Of a stretch of DNA of 64,000 nt, positions 47,301 through 59,590 are shown piece by piece. The DNA comes from Cynocephalus volans. Lineage: Eukaryota; Chordata; Mammalia; Dermoptera; Cynocephalidae. The stretch is taken from the NCBI RefSeq assembly GCF_027409185.1, contig NC_084474.1, positions 5,449,382 through 5,513,381 of the forward strand, in the 5' to 3' direction. The notes under the pieces were generated by a model. It had not been told where the DNA came from. It did not search any database and saw only the letters and a list, made by a program, of their open reading frames with translations. Position 1 is the first letter of the stretch. The number at the start of each line of letters is the position of its first letter. The translations under genes and the position numbers were made by a program.

Positions 47301-50300
47301 ACAGCCTTCATCGCTGCTGGGGCAGTGCCCCAAGGAAGGGGCGGGAGGGGCACATGCCCGCTGGTCCCCCTTCTGGGTTTCTCTGAGTGGCACTGTGTCC
47401 CAGGCCCAGGCAAGGCGCCGCTGTACACAGCCTAACCCCTTCCCGGGCTCTCGGGGACACGCCCTCCCTGGTCCCTCGTCCTCCTGCCCTGCACCTTGTT
47501 GGGCCCTGAATCACAAGCTGTCTTGCATGGTTCTGCGTAGCCAACGGGTGCTCACTTTTCTCTGGGCACTGTCTCCTCCAAAGGCAGGGAACGATGTCAG
47601 GTTTCACCAACCTGCGACCGGTGCTGGTAGTTTGCTCTATCACACAAGCACATATGATTTCATTTGCTGTCCACCGTTCTCTGAGGCAGGCACTGTGTCC
47701 TGGTTTCACATGAGGTAAAACTGAGGCTGAGAGAAGCTGCTAGCTTGCCCCAGGTCGTGCTGAAAGTGGCGCAAGAGCTAGGGTCTGTGCCAGGTCTATG
47801 TGTCCCCAAAGCCTGCGACCTCCCCACTGGAACCTGGAGCAAGTAGGACTTGCTCCGCAGTTTTGAGGTCAGACTCCGGCAGCCCTTCCTTGGCCTTCAG
47901 CCCCCAGGGCAGCCATGAGCTGCCTCTGCGCCCAGCACAGATTTGGCTTGGTGGGGGCTGGAGCACCAGGGAGGCGCCGTCCCCCAGGCCTCCTGAACTG
48001 CAAGGGGCGCCGGCAGGAGCCCTGAGCGCCACCTCACCCGTGCATGAAATGTCAGCTCTGCTCTTCTGTGGTCCGACTCAGAGCTCCTGGAAATTCTAGG
48101 AGGTGAGGCTGGGACAAATCCACTGTGGCTTCCTCACAGGGTCGGTTTCTGCGGCCCTGGGGAGCCTTTCACAAACCTGTGGCCCTTGTCACAGGGTCCC
48201 TGTGCTGTTCTCTCCAGTCTCGCACAAGTCTTTCAGTAGCTGCTGAGGACACATCCACAGGAGGTGGCAGCTCAGAGGGTGCTCTGAAGAGGCCAGCAGG
48301 GAGCGGAGCTCTCACGCCTGGTCACTGTGACCGGGAACTACCTGCAGTGCCCTGTGGGCTTTTAATGAGGATCAGACACCCTGGTGCCCTGAAAGAGAGG
48401 ATGGGAGGGCATGAGGGGCAATGTAACACAGGGTTGTGGGGGACACTGTCCCTGGGAGGTTCCCTCCATGATGGCCCGACTGTGAGGGGCTCCCAGGGGC
48501 AGGAGCCAAGCCCTGGTCTCTCACCCAGGAAGTGGGACTGGTGGCCAGACATGCTGCTCTGAGGGATGTCCTCCCCACACTGGCCATCAGCAGCTTCCAC
48601 CATCTGCCTTGGTGGCCCCTTCCCAGGCCAGAGGCAGGAGGTCAAGCCTTGGCCCATGACCATGCAGCTCCAGCCCCTTCTCCCTGGCCCCAGGGCGAGC
48701 TTCGAGTGGTCAGACTGGTCCGGGAGCCTGCACTGACACTCTGAGGCAGGGGGCCTGTGAGAGACTGGCCCTGTCCCCAGGCCACTTGGTGCTGGCCATC
48801 AGCTCCAAGTCGTCCAGTCAGGGACACTCTCCCTTTTCCATCCAGTCTTTTGAGTGGGGCAGGCAGAACATGGGCCAAGCGTGGTCCGTCTCTGCCACTC
48901 CATGTCCAGCTGCCCCTGGCTGGGCGGCCTCCTCAGCCCGCGAGGCCTCTCCTCGGTTGCTCAGCTCCCTTGGTGTTTGCAGCCTCCTGGGTGTCAGGAC
49001 AGCTCCGTGGCCCTGCCCCAACTGAACCTGCAGCAGGCTCCTGGGACACACAGCAAGGACTGCCAGGTGACCCCAGGGGAGGGCAGCTCCCACTCTAGGG
49101 CTGCTATGGGGTGAAATGGGACATCCTTGTGGAAGTGCTGGAGGTTCAGAGCCACCATCCCCACCACATGCAGTTAAGAGAGAAGCTGTGGAGATGTGCA
49201 GTGAATAGAGATGCAGGCACCCCAAGCCACTGTGTGACTCGGTCATTCCCTCACATACCACAGCCATCAGGTGCCCTCTGTGTGTGCAGTGCCGGGTACA
49301 GAGGAGGGTCAGGCCGGCCCCTAACCCCTGGGAGCTTGACACCCCTCAGAGCTGTGTCCTAGCCATGACAGCAAGTGCAGGGGCTGCAGATGCATGATGG
49401 GTTACAGGAGAGGGTGAGAACCTTTCCTCAGCCATGAAGCACCGCTGGCCATATGACTGCATTCCTCCTCCCCACGATGTATGGAGGCAATGTTCATTAC
49501 AAAGGAAACACGGGACAGAGAAGCTAGGGATCCACAAAGACACTCGGCAAAGTGAGCACCTGAGTGGAGGGTGCAGCTCTTAGCAGCATCCAGGTATAGC
49601 CATGTAGAGCTAGGGCTGGTCTCACAGACCCCTTGTACAGGCTGGGTCACAAACCCTTTGCACGCAGGTCTAGGAGCTAAGTAACTGGAAAAAAGGTCCT
49701 TGGAGCCTTGGTTGAAGAAAGAATAGTCTTTGTTCAACACACACACATCTAAGAGCTAGGCAGTCCAAAAAGAAACTCAACTGCTACTGGTAAAGTCCAA
49801 GAAAAAACTGAGCAGCTGCCAGCAGAGTAAACATGCTCTATTTTTAGATGCGAGCTCTCTGTGGCCAGCCAGCTGCTTCACAAACTCAAGAACACACCAG
49901 AAAAGCAACAAACTAAAAAAGATACACCATGGGCATGCCCACTAACTCCACCTACACACAACTTGTTTACAAAGAATGTGCTGCACCACCCCCAACCAGA
50001 CCTGAGGGGAGGGGGCCTGACTAAACTATTCTATTTTCTTCACAAGCTGTTAGTGATGACCCAGTTGCCCTCTCATCTGGGCATCCTTGTTGTCCCTCAG
50101 TGCCTGCCTGGACAGGAGTCCAGCCCACTGCATGCTAGTGGTGCCTTTTGCCCTCTAGGTCTCAGCTGCCAGCCCTACCCCACAGGTGGGTGAGACTGGC
50201 CTGGAGGCCCGGATGACATTTGGGAAGGACCAGACCACAGGGTAGGCTGGCCTGTACAGCCCCCAGGAGCCCAGGTGATCTCTGAGGGGCAGAGTCCCGC

Positions 50301-50480
50301 TACCCCTGGGCCCCACACACAGAGAACATTGAAACAGGCCCCCTTCTCTCCCACAGGGCTGTGGTGAGAATTAATGGGACAGTGCAGGAGGAAGGAGCCT
50401 GCCAAGGGAAGGGGAGCAGGGCGCGGAGGGCAGCTGTAGAGCTGGTCTGCTCCTTCCTGGACGTGTGGTCTTGGCAGAAA
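44391..50480. other. GC-moderate interval with old repeat scraps, no gene
   Basis: MIR-like text lies at 45058-45130 (gtgaccttgggcacctcacc) and 47690-47760. A hAT-like piece follows at about 45137-45260 (tcactggttcttaaactgtg). L2-like tails lie near 46630-46680 and 49250. A possible LTR fragment with two AATAAA-type signals lies at about 46000-46270. Long open frames on both strands here look like chance. Confidence 0.5.
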
Positions 50481-50489
50481 GCTACAGCT

Positions 50490-52125
50490 CTTAGTGCACA
50501 GCTACTGTGTGTGTTTTATTATATTCATCCCCACCTATTTCATGGTTTGGGATAATATTGTAAATGAAATTGTATTTTTTATTTTAATTTCCAATTGTTC
50601 ATTGCTAGTACTGATTTTTTTGCATATTGACTTTGTATCCTTTAACCTTGACTACTTTATTTGTTCTAATAGCTTTTGTGCAGATTTCTTAGTATTTTCT
50701 CTGCACACAATCATGTTATCTGTGAATAAAGACAATTTAACTTCTACTTTTTCAATCCATGTATGTTTTATTACTTTTTCTTGCCTTACTACACTGTTTA
50801 GGAACACTAGTGCTATTTTGAATAGAATTGAACATACTTGTTTTGTTCCAGATATTAGGTGAAGAATTTTCAGCCACTCATCATTATGAATAATGTTAGT
50901 TGAAGCTTTTTATAATCAGGTTGAGGACATTTTATTCTATTTCTAGCTTGCTGAGCGTTTTTGTCATGGATGGGTATTTAATTTTGTTCTGTTTTTCTGC
51001 ACCTATTGAGGTGAGCATATGGATTTTCTCTCCTTTGTTCTGATAAGATAGTGAGTATCATTGTTTTTTGAATGTTAAATCAATCTTGCATTCCTGGGAT
51101 AAATTCCACATAGTCATGATATCTTATTCTTTTTACATATTATTGAATTTGATTTGCTAATATTTTTGTATGAATTTTTGAAACTATGTTTATGAGGAAT
51201 GTTAGTGTGTAGGTTTCTTCTGTGATTCTTTTTGTCTCGTTTTGGTATAAACAAATTTTCTCATGAAATTAGCTGCAAAGCAGTCTCTGCTCTCTGTGTT
51301 CTGAAAGAGTTCACGTCAATCTGGTATGAGTTCTCTCTTGAGTGTTGTGTAGAACTCAGTGAAGCCATAGAGCCTAGAGTTTTGGTGGTGGGAAGTTCTC
51401 TAATTACAAAGTCAATTTCCTTAATAAATTTAAGGCTATTTCTATTTCTATTTCTTCTTGTGACAGTTTGGTAATTTACATCTTTCAAGGAATGTTTCCA
51501 TTTTATCTAAGTGGTAATATTTATTGTCTTGGAGCTATGCATACTATACCCTTGCTGTCCTTATAGAGCGTCATCTGTAATGAGATCTCTTTTTCATACT
51601 TGATGTCAGTGCTTTCTTTGTGCTCTCTTTTTTTCTTGATCAGTCTAGTTAGGAACTTTATCAATCTCACTTATCTTTTTAAAGAGCTAGCTTTTGGTTT
51701 TATTGCTTCTCCTTATTGATTTTCCTTTTTAAATGATTCCTTCTGTTCTTATATGCTTCTTTTTAGTTACTTTGGTTTTAATTTGCTCTTCTCTTTCAAG
51801 CTTCCTAAGGGGGAAATAGATGTGTGATTTTACACCATTCTTGTTTTCTAATATAAAGATTTAATCCTATAAATTTGAATCTGTGCATTGCTTTAAGCTA
51901 CATCCCCCAAATTTTATGATTTTGTGTTTTCAGTATCATTCAAGGTAAAATATTTTCTAATTTTTTAGTGATATTTTTTGACCATTGGATTATTTGGAAG
52001 TGTGTTGCTCAGTTTACAAATATCTGGGACTTTTCTAGGTGTCTTAATAATTTCTAACTTAACTCCATTATGGTGAGAAAACATACTTTCTAATATTTCC
52101 ATCTTTGGGAACTTATCAAGACTTT
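50490..52125 (-). mobile_element. Old L1 ORF2 fragment, antisense
   Basis: The + strand shows antisense ORF2 phrases such as 'gactttgtatcctttaacct', 'ttgaatagaattgaacatac' and 'cttgcattcctgggataaat'. It is heavily mutated. Confidence 0.8.
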
Positions 52126-52139
52126 TTCATGGGCATCTG

Positions 52140-52275
52140 TGTGAGGCTGGAAGGTTATGTGACTTTCCTCAAGCCTCACTTTCCTAATCTCTAAAATGGG
52201 GTTGATAATAATAGAGCCTAAACATGCCTGTTACGTGAAGTCGCATGAAGAAGCTCAAAGTGAACACTAAGTGCC
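52140..52275 (-). repeat. MIR SINE, antisense
   Basis: Contains 'tgtgactttcctcaagcctc', 'actttcctaatctctaaaat' and 'ggggttgataataatag', the reverse of MIR. Confidence 0.75.
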
Positions 52276-54720
52276 TGGCAGCTGCTGTGGTCAGAACCGA
52301 GTCTGCTCACTCGGAGCCAGAGCTCTGTGGCTAAAGGGAGTAACAGGAGATTGGGCACCTCATCTGCGAGACAAGAGCTTTGTCACCTCACACTGTAAAG
52401 AGCCTTCTTGGGCTGCCCTGCGAGTGTCCACTCCACTCGAGTGTCCAGCAAGCCCCATTGGGTCCTGTGTTCTTAGAAGCAGGAGTAGGAAAGACAGACA
52501 GGAATGCACTGGGGATGGGCCTGAGAGAACTCACAGTGTCAGGGGAAGGGACCGAGAGGTCTCACCCAGCTACCTTCCCCTCCACTGCTCTCACCCCCAC
52601 AATCCTGTCAGCTTCCCTCTCCAAAGACATTCAGGTTTGAGGAGAGCCCATCTCAAGGAGGACGCCAGGCACCCCAGTCCCCTCAGGTGTGCAGGGATGA
52701 CGCCCTTGCCATGCACGGGTGGGTTCGGAGGAACAAGGAACACAGAGGACACTGGAGCCTGAAGGAGGAGAAATGGGGGACACCAGAGAGTGCTGAGTCC
52801 CCAGGAGCCAGGGCTCTCCAGGTTCAGAGAGGGTGGCCAGAGAGAGGAGCCCAGGATCTGGGATTCCTGGCACCCCTGCTGCCCATCGGCTGCCTGGCAG
52901 GGCCACAGACAGGCCCATGCTATGGAGACAGGCAGGGTCTGAGAATCAGGAAGGGGGGACATCTCAAGGCATTCATTATTTTTATTATTGCTAAAGTTAG
53001 TACTGTGTAAGTTTCTTTCCCCCAGTGGCAAAAGATTTGCCTCCTCAATTTTGTTCAGGTTGAAAATGAAATGTGTATGCATTCCCGGTGCCCGGGCCAC
53101 AGGGCAGCCAGGGTGGGGCGTGGCGGGCAGCAGGTGACACCACTCAGACTCCGCAAGGCTCTGCCCTCTCCTGGGGCCACCAGCCTCCCCTTTGCACACC
53201 CACTCCTTGGTGTGTGTTGGGGTGTGGCCAGGTGCAGGGGCCAGGGTCGTGAGGACTGCCCACCACAGCAGAGAGTGAGAGATTGGACTACAGAGCCCCT
53301 CCAGTGGGACAAACAGGCTCGGTATCAGCCCTCCCTGCCTCAGAGGGACCACAGGTTATGCTTCAGCGACAGGAGTGCAGAGCAGTGGTGGGGAGGAGAG
53401 GAGCCAAGCACAGGGAGCTCCTGGCGTCCCCTGCAGTGCTTCCATCCCATGCTCTCGGTGAACACAGCACATGCTGGGCACCCACGAGCTCCCCGTCCAG
53501 GGGAGAGGCAGGCACCTGACCTGTCCCTAAGCAGTGACGGGGAGAGTGTTGGATGGAAGTGGAGACAGGGTGGTGGAGCTCAGACAGAGGCAGTCCTTAG
53601 AGTCTGCTCGGCGAGGGGCCCAGGAGGCTTCTCAGAGACGTGCACATGGGGGCCAGCAGGCAGCACCTTCCAGTCTCCCGCCCCGCTGCCCCCGGCAGAG
53701 GAAGCACCTTTCTGGAGAAGCAGAGAGCAGAGCCTTTGCCACCCTGCCCTTCTCCCTGGCAGGGATGGCATCCGGGCCCTGGGTGGGCCACACCGCATCC
53801 TGAGTGATGCAGACCCCCTGAGAAGCCACGTGCTGGCCCTGGGCTCCCAGCCCACTCTCCTGCAGCCTGCAGCCTCCTCCCAGGATGAGGGCCCAGAGCC
53901 CTGGTGGGACGTGCCCTAGGAGGCTCCCTCCACAGGCCACTTCTGCCAAGTCGCTGCTGCCTCTGCTCTGTGCCCCCCAGGACGCCAGGGCTTCCAGGGC
54001 AAGAGGGAGTCACCACACCCCTCCAGCAGCTCCTGCTCCGCAGGTCAGTTCCGACCCTGCCTTCTGCTTGCACAAGGGGAGGAGTGGCTTTGACTCCAAC
54101 TTTGCTACCGAGTGCTTCTCAAAGGCCCACAGAAGCTGATGTTATGGTGCTGACTGTGGGCTAGTGGCATGTCCAGGCCCTGGTGAGGGGTGAGCCCCAG
54201 GAGAGCCCCTCCCAGGGGTGCAGCCAGGGTCCCTCAGGCCCCAGCTTGGAGCCCCACGTTCTCTGGGCTTGGCTGGATGAAGCAGGACCTGTACAGGGAG
54301 GAAAGGCAGCCTGGGCTATTCAACGTAGGGCTTTAGTAAAGACAGACGGATGACGGTCTGGGAACCACTGGAGCTGAGGAGTAGAGAAAACAAAATGAAC
54401 AGTTTTAAAGTGAAGCACGAGAGTTCTGACGGACATGGGAGGCCCTTTCTGGGAGCGGTGAGGAGCCCGGGCTCAGAGAATGCCAGGCCGGGCATGTCCC
54501 AGCTCTGCGGTCTGTGGCTGTGAGAGCAGCGAGTTCCTCAACCTCCCCGGGCTCAGCTGAACAACGATGGTGGTGGTGCTGCCTGCTAAGGCTGCTGTGG
54601 GGTCAGATGAGACGATCCGTGTCAAGGGCCTCTTGCTGCGCCCCGCACATGCTGCGGGTTCATAAAGGGCTGCTGTCACCTTCACACTCACAGCCGCGTG
54701 TTGAGCCACCATCGTCTCTC
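52276..54720. other. GC-rich interval, no convincing gene
   Basis: Open frames of 282 codons on + (53071-53919) and 253 codons on - (53352-52591) overlap antisense to each other in C/G-rich text. They have no domain, no repeat pattern of a protein family and no promoter. A MIR-like piece lies at about 54500-54640. I treat the frames as chance. Confidence 0.55.
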
Positions 54721-55144
54721 TAGAACATTTTTTTCTTAATTTTTAATTCTGTTTATAGAATAGCTATACACATAGTTTAAAAATCAAAACTATATGAAGA
54801 GGTAGAGGTGGAGCAGTCTTGTTCCCCTCATCCCAGTCACTTGGTCCCTCCAACCACGCAGGTAACTACTTTTAAAATTTTTTCTGTACATCTAGCATTT
54901 CTTCATGCAGATGCAATCAATATATAATTTTTCCATTTTCTTATACTAGAAAGGCAGCACACTATAAATCCTATTTTGGTCATTGCTTTTTTTCACTTAG
55001 TATACCTGGGGGAATGTTATGAAAGTATACCATGGGTTATTTAACAGTCTCTTTCGTAAATGAATATCTCTGTTGTTTCTAGTCTTTTGCTATTGTAAGC
55101 AATGCTGCAATAAATATTTTTATATACACATCATTTCATATGTG

Positions 55145-55481
55145 CTATAGTTTGAATGTGTCTCTTCCAAAATTCAGGTGTTGCCAGTGTGCTAGAATTA
55201 AGAGGTGGGGCCTTTAAAAAGTGTATTGGCTGTGAGGGCTCCTTCCTCTCAATGGGATTAACGCTCTTATAAAAGAGGCTCCATGCAGCATTCAGCTTGC
55301 TTGCCATTCCTCTTCCCGTCATGAAACAAAAGGCCTTCAACACATACCAAATGCTGGCACCTTGATCTTGGACTTTCCAGCCTCCAGAACTGTGAGAAAT
55401 AAATTTCCATTTTTGTTTTTTAAAATAAATTACCCAGCCTCAGGTATTCTGTTATGGCAGCACAATACGATCTAAAACACT
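55145..55481 (+). mobile_element. MaLR (MST/MLT1-like) solo LTR
   Basis: Starts tgctatagtttgaatgtgtc, has 'ttaagaggtggggcctttaa', AATAAA in 'gtgagaaataaatttcc' and ends 'cagcacaatacgatctaaaa' plus ca. Confidence 0.8.
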
Positions 55482-56022
55482 ATATGTGCACATGTATCTG
55501 TACAAAATTATACACTTATAATTTTGAAAAATATTGTGAAATTCTCTATGAAAGTGGTTGTGTGATTTTGCACTTTCATTAGCAACATATGAGCCTGCCC
55601 TTACCCCAATATGTGTTGTCAAGAATTTGGATTTTAGCAAACATGATAGGTATGAAGTTTTAATTTACATTTCTCTTATCATGAGTGAGTACATTTTTCA
55701 TATTTATAAAATGTGTTTCTTTTTCTGTAAACTGTCCTTGTCCTTTGCCCACTTGCCACTTGTTTTTTGGTCATTTTTTACCTTAATTTCCAAGATTAAT
55801 TTATACTTTAGAAGGTTATTATTTTGATATAAATATCAACTGTTCTTTCTCTTTTGCCATTTGTCTTGTCTTCACTTACCGTGGTTTCTGCCATGCATAA
55901 ATTAAGGTGTTTATGTAGTTGAGTACCAGTCTTTTCTATTATGGCTAGTGACTTTTGAGTCACAGTTGGAAAGAACTTCTCTCCCCTCACTCTAAGATTA
56001 TAAATGAATCTGGTCGCTTTAT

Positions 56023-56116
56023 TTATTTTTTATTTTTTAGCGGCCGGCCGGTACAGAGTTCCGAACCCTTGACCTTGGTGTTAGTTATAATACCGCACTC
56101 TAACCCGCCAGTCTTT
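56023..56116 (-). mobile_element. Family-A SINE, antisense, short
   Basis: On - it reads ctggcgggttagagtgcggt, then ggtcaagggttcggaactct (B box) and ggccggccgc with an A-rich tail. The 5' end lacks part of the A box. Confidence 0.75.
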
Positions 56117-56639
56117 TGTTCTAGTACCTTGACAGTTTCATTTTTGTTTTTAACATTGAAATCTTAGATTCGTCTGCAGTTCAAAGTACTTTTAAGTACC
56201 AGACTAAAAAAAAAGGATAGACCAGTAGATTTCAAACATTTCTCCCTAAATTAGATCTACCTTTAAAGACAATCTTACAGTAGCGACACCCTGTGACGAT
56301 GAAAGAACAGGGACTAGGGAGGGGAGAAAGACTGAAGAGGATCCATCCAGAAATAACGGATTCTTACAGAGGCACGAGAACGTGCTTTTGAAGCATTAGC
56401 CCAACCCCCACTTCTGCATACTTTTGAGACTACAACTTTCTGAGAATCCTTTCCTACTCCCCAGGCTGCCACTTTTTCAATTTGTTTAAATTACCGTGGG
56501 TTTTTGTTGTTGTCTTTCTTCCCCCCTACAACAGACACCTTCTTTACAGAATCTTCCTAGTCAGACTCCGGAAGTTCACCCGTTCTTTACTCAGTCCAGG
56601 TTCTCCTTCCCCTTTTGTTTTGTTTTAAGCCTGCTTCTC

Positions 56640-56872
56640 AAAGCGCGGAGACACTAAAGCACATTCTCTGGAGAGGTCCAGGGCTTGGCAGCGGCCTCTG
56701 GTTCTCGGTCACGCGTGGGCCAGCATCTCCTGGCTCCTTAGAAACACAAGTTCTCTGGCCCCACTCCAGACCTAGGGAAACCGAAGTCCAGTCATCCGTG
56801 TTTTAACAAATTCTCTTCGTGATTCCGATGTCTCTTAAATTTGAGAATCTCTGCTCTGGAAACTTAAACTTT
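56640..56872 (+). mobile_element. MER5A-like fragment
   Basis: Contains 'gccagcatctcctggctcct', 'ctctggccccactccagacc' and 'aaatttgagaatctctgctc', the MER5A order. Old. Confidence 0.65.
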
Positions 56873-56974
56873 GTCACCCACCCCCGGACAGACGGGGAAA
56901 CACTCCTTTCTCCGAGTCAGCAACAGCTACACCACTCCCTAAGTATTGATTAGTGAATTCGTAGCCTACTTTGG

Positions 56975-57127
56975 TTTTTTTTTTTTTTTTTTTTTTTTTG
57001 TCTTTTTCGTGAGCGGCACTCAGCCAGTGAGTGCACCGGCCATTCCTATATAGGATCCGAACCCGCGGCGGGAGCGTCGCCGCGCTCCCAGCGCCGCACT
57101 CTCCCGAGTGCGCCAAGGGCTCGGCCC
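56975..57127 (-). mobile_element. Family-B SINE at the edge of the CpG island
   Basis: On - it starts gggccgagcccttggcgcac, then gcgggttcggatcctatata, a second part-unit and poly(A) of about 25. The repeated text ctactttggttt / ctactttcggttt is the target-site duplication. It is itself CpG-rich and extends the island's left edge. Confidence 0.92.
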
Positions 57128-57369
57128 CTACTTTCGGTTTTCATTACATTTTTATTTAGGGTCAGCTCTGGTCCGACGACACAGGAACCTAATTCGGAAG
57201 ACAACACTAGGAAGCTGGCCCCCGCGCCAGACGCCTGTCCCGCAACTCCCCCCGCGGAGCCCGGCCGCGGGTGAGGAAGCGCGACCTGACTCGCCGCACC
57301 GCTTCCGGGCTCAGAGCGCCCGGAGCCCAACGCCAGCCGCGCAGTGGCGCCCGGCAAGCGCCGGGGTGC

Positions 57370-57590
57370 AGAGAAGCCACGCCCCACGCCCAGCGCTCAC
57401 CAATCGCAGCGCGCGGTGCGGCACTAGCCGGGCGGGCGGTCCGGGGAAGCTCCGCCCCATGCCCGAGCGCCCACCAATCGCAGCGCGCGGTGCGGCGCTA
57501 GACGGGCGGTGAGTCCGGAGAAGCTCCGCCCCGCGCCCGAGCCCCACCAATCGCAGCGCGCGGTGCAGCGTGCGGAGCGGCCACGGCGGC
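57370..57590. repeat. Three tandem promoter units of 73-74 bp
   Basis: Each unit carries a GC box (acgcccc or tccgcccc) and the shared core accaatcgcagcgcgcggtg. CCAAT boxes lie at 57400-57404, 57474-57478 and 57547-57551, spaced 74 and 73 bp. The spacer 'gaagctccgcccc' is shared by units two and three, while unit one has 'gaagccacgcccc'. The array suggests recent local duplication of an NF-Y/Sp1 module. Confidence 0.85.
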
Positions 57591-57617
57591 GCGAGTGAGG
57601 AGGCGGTGCGGTTTGAG

Positions 57618-57650
57618 ATGTCCCGCGGCGGCGGCGATCGCAACCGTAAG
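57618..57650 (+). CDS. Possible first coding exon, gene not recognised
   Basis: ATG at 57618, 67 nt after the last CCAAT box, encodes MSRGGGDRNRK and runs into a strong donor (aag|gtaacg). A pyrimidine at +4 makes the start context weak. No downstream exon was recognised before 64 kb. It does not match the PARP4 start as I remember it, so it may be an alternative or upstream reading frame, or chance. Confidence 0.35.
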
Positions 57651-58060
57651 GTAACGCTGTGGGATGGAGCCCGCGCCACGCGCTTTCCGTGTCGTCGGGT
57701 CGGCCTGGGCTGCTGGGGCGAGAGAGTGGGCGCGGGCGGGGCGCGTGGACGGAGCCTGCGGCGCGGGTGCCGCCGGGGCCTCCTGCGGCTGTGCGGCCGG
57801 GGTGGGCGGGGTGGCAGCCGTTGGGGGCCAGGAGAGCGAGCGGCGCTTGAGTAGGGACCGCGTGCGTGACGGTGCGCCCGCGTGGCGCCGGGCAACTCGC
57901 GTGCTGGCCTCTGCGGACGCTGTCCGGCGGCGCGCCAGGGATGCCCGATACCTGGGCCGCCTCTCGCTCGGAATCGCGCTCTTCCCGCCCCGTGCGGGAC
58001 GGCCTGAAGTTCCCGGTCCTGCCTCGGTGAGGCACGTGAGGACTGTCGCACGAGTGGGTT

Positions 58061-58964
58061 TCAGTGATTTGCGCCTTCACTCGTGAGTGCAGTGCGAGGG
58101 GACTTCGAGCAGTTCGAGGAAAGTGGAATTAAAAGAGTCCGAATCTTTCCATGGACTTCCAAAGCCCCTTCGTACATCCTTTTCATTGTTCCGTTGATTG
58201 TGCTTGTCCTGGCGCTTGTCCTTTACCTTTTCACAGTCCTTTCTCAGCCCTTTGCTCACACATACGTTTGCAACAAAATTTAAAAAAGCAAACGCAGGGC
58301 CTCCTTTCTTGACTCCTCTTCATTTCACCCAAAAACTTCCTGAAAAAAGTAGTTCACGTATTACTGGTTCTACCGCCTTATCACTACCCTTCTTTCTTGC
58401 TTCTCAAGTACTGTTGATTGCCAGACCACACCGTCAACTTTGTAACTGATTTTAGGGAATATAACCCATGTTAAACATACTTATTGAGTATAAGACACAT
58501 TGTGATGCGGAAATATTAAAATGCGAAGACAGTACATGAAATCGCTCACTCCAGTATAGCTTATTTACTTGGTCACTGCAGCGTTTGCCACCTGCGCTTG
58601 TTTCTTTTGGAGCATCCTAATGTTGCTACCCTGATTCTCTTTCTGTCTCACAGCTGCTCATTTACTTCTCTTTACTGTCTTCCCGCCATGTTCTAAATTT
58701 TGACCTTGTTCTTTTTCTCACTTTACATGTTTGCTGTGGGCAATCTCATACGTTAATGTTAACTGTCACAGCTGTATAAATGACTTTCAGGTCTGTATTT
58801 GACCTTTCCCTTGAGCTCAGTTAAATTCAGTGTGTCATGAAATCATTCTCTCACCCTTAGTGTACCAGACCCTCACAGTCCCTCCTCACATAGAAATCTC
58901 ACTTCTGCCCTCTTCATTCTATCGGTTTTCAAGGCCCTATCAATTTTTCTTTTCAATCCTTGTA
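58061..58964. other. Interval without recognised features
   Basis: GC drops sharply after 58.06 kb. Pyrimidine-rich text with no coding match; possibly the first intron of a + strand gene. Confidence 0.5.
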
Positions 58965-59590
58965 TTAGTTACCTATTGCTGTGTAACAAATTGCCTCAAA
59001 ACTGAAGCAGCTTATGGGCCGACCCCGTGGCGCACTCGGGAGAGTGCGGCGTTGGGAGCGCGGCAGTGCTCCCGCCACGGGTTTGGATCCTATATAGGGA
59101 TGGCCGGTTTGCTCGCTGGCTGAGCGGGGTGTGGCAGGTCACAAAAAGACCAAAAAAAAAAAAAATGAAGCAGCTTATAACAAATGTTTATCTTCTCATG
59201 TAGTTTCTGAGGATCAGCAATCTGGGAATGGCTCAACTGTGTGGTTTTGGTCAGGGTCTTCCACAAGTTTGCAGCCAAATAAAGGGTCACTAAAGCTGGA
59301 AGGGTCCACTTCCAAGCTCACTCGTGGTTGTTGGCAAGTGTCAGTCCCTTGCCATTTCCATAGGGCAGCTCACAGCATGGTGGCTGGCTTTCCCAAGAGA
59401 AAAAGAGGGAGCAACCAAGATGGAGGCCGCTGTGTCTTTTATAACCTAGTCTCAAAAGTGACACACCATCTCTTCTGTCCTATTTGTCACATAGATCAAC
59501 CTGGTACAATGTGAGAGGAGACTATAGAGGGTGTGAATGCAGGAGGTGGGAATCACAAGGACCATTTTGGGGCTGGCTACCTTGATAATT
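58965..59590 (-). mobile_element. MLT1/MaLR-type LTR, antisense, split by a SINE
   Basis: The + text opens 'tattagttacctattgctgt' and 'gtaacaaattgcctcaaaac', the reverse of an MLT1-type LTR end. It continues after the SINE with 'aacaaatgtttatcttctca'. The right edge is uncertain. Confidence 0.55.
59016..59165 (+). mobile_element. Family-B SINE, 13-bp target-site duplication
   Basis: Starts gggccgaccccgtggcgcac, has cacgggtttggatcctatat, a partial second unit and poly(A). It is flanked by tgaagcagcttat at 59003-59015 and 59166-59178. Confidence 0.95.

Larger units (their letters stand above)
54725..56170 (-). mobile_element. Old L1 fragments, antisense, host to LTR and SINE
   Basis: Antisense L1 3' text at 54725-55140, 55485-56020 and 56117-56170 (tttctagtcttttgctattg, ttctctatgaaagtggttgt). 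It is interrupted by a MaLR LTR and a family-A SINE. Confidence 0.6.
57160..58060. promoter_or_regulatory. CpG-island promoter
   Basis: Very high GC and CpG with repeated GC boxes (ccgcccc) and three CCAAT boxes; no TATA. It is the strongest promoter-like region in the window. In mouse-like gene order Cenpj and Parp4 stand head to head, so it could have served both directions. The direction of transcription cannot be settled from the sequence. Confidence 0.8.

Noticed and set aside
46701-48663. Several 100-170-codon frames at 46.7-48.7 kb as genes
   Set aside because: Many mutually overlapping frames on both strands, with MIR-like text inside; typical of GC-rich noncoding DNA.
53071-53919. 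282-codon + frame as a protein gene
   Set aside because: GC-rich, overlaps an equally open - frame, and has no domain or splice context.
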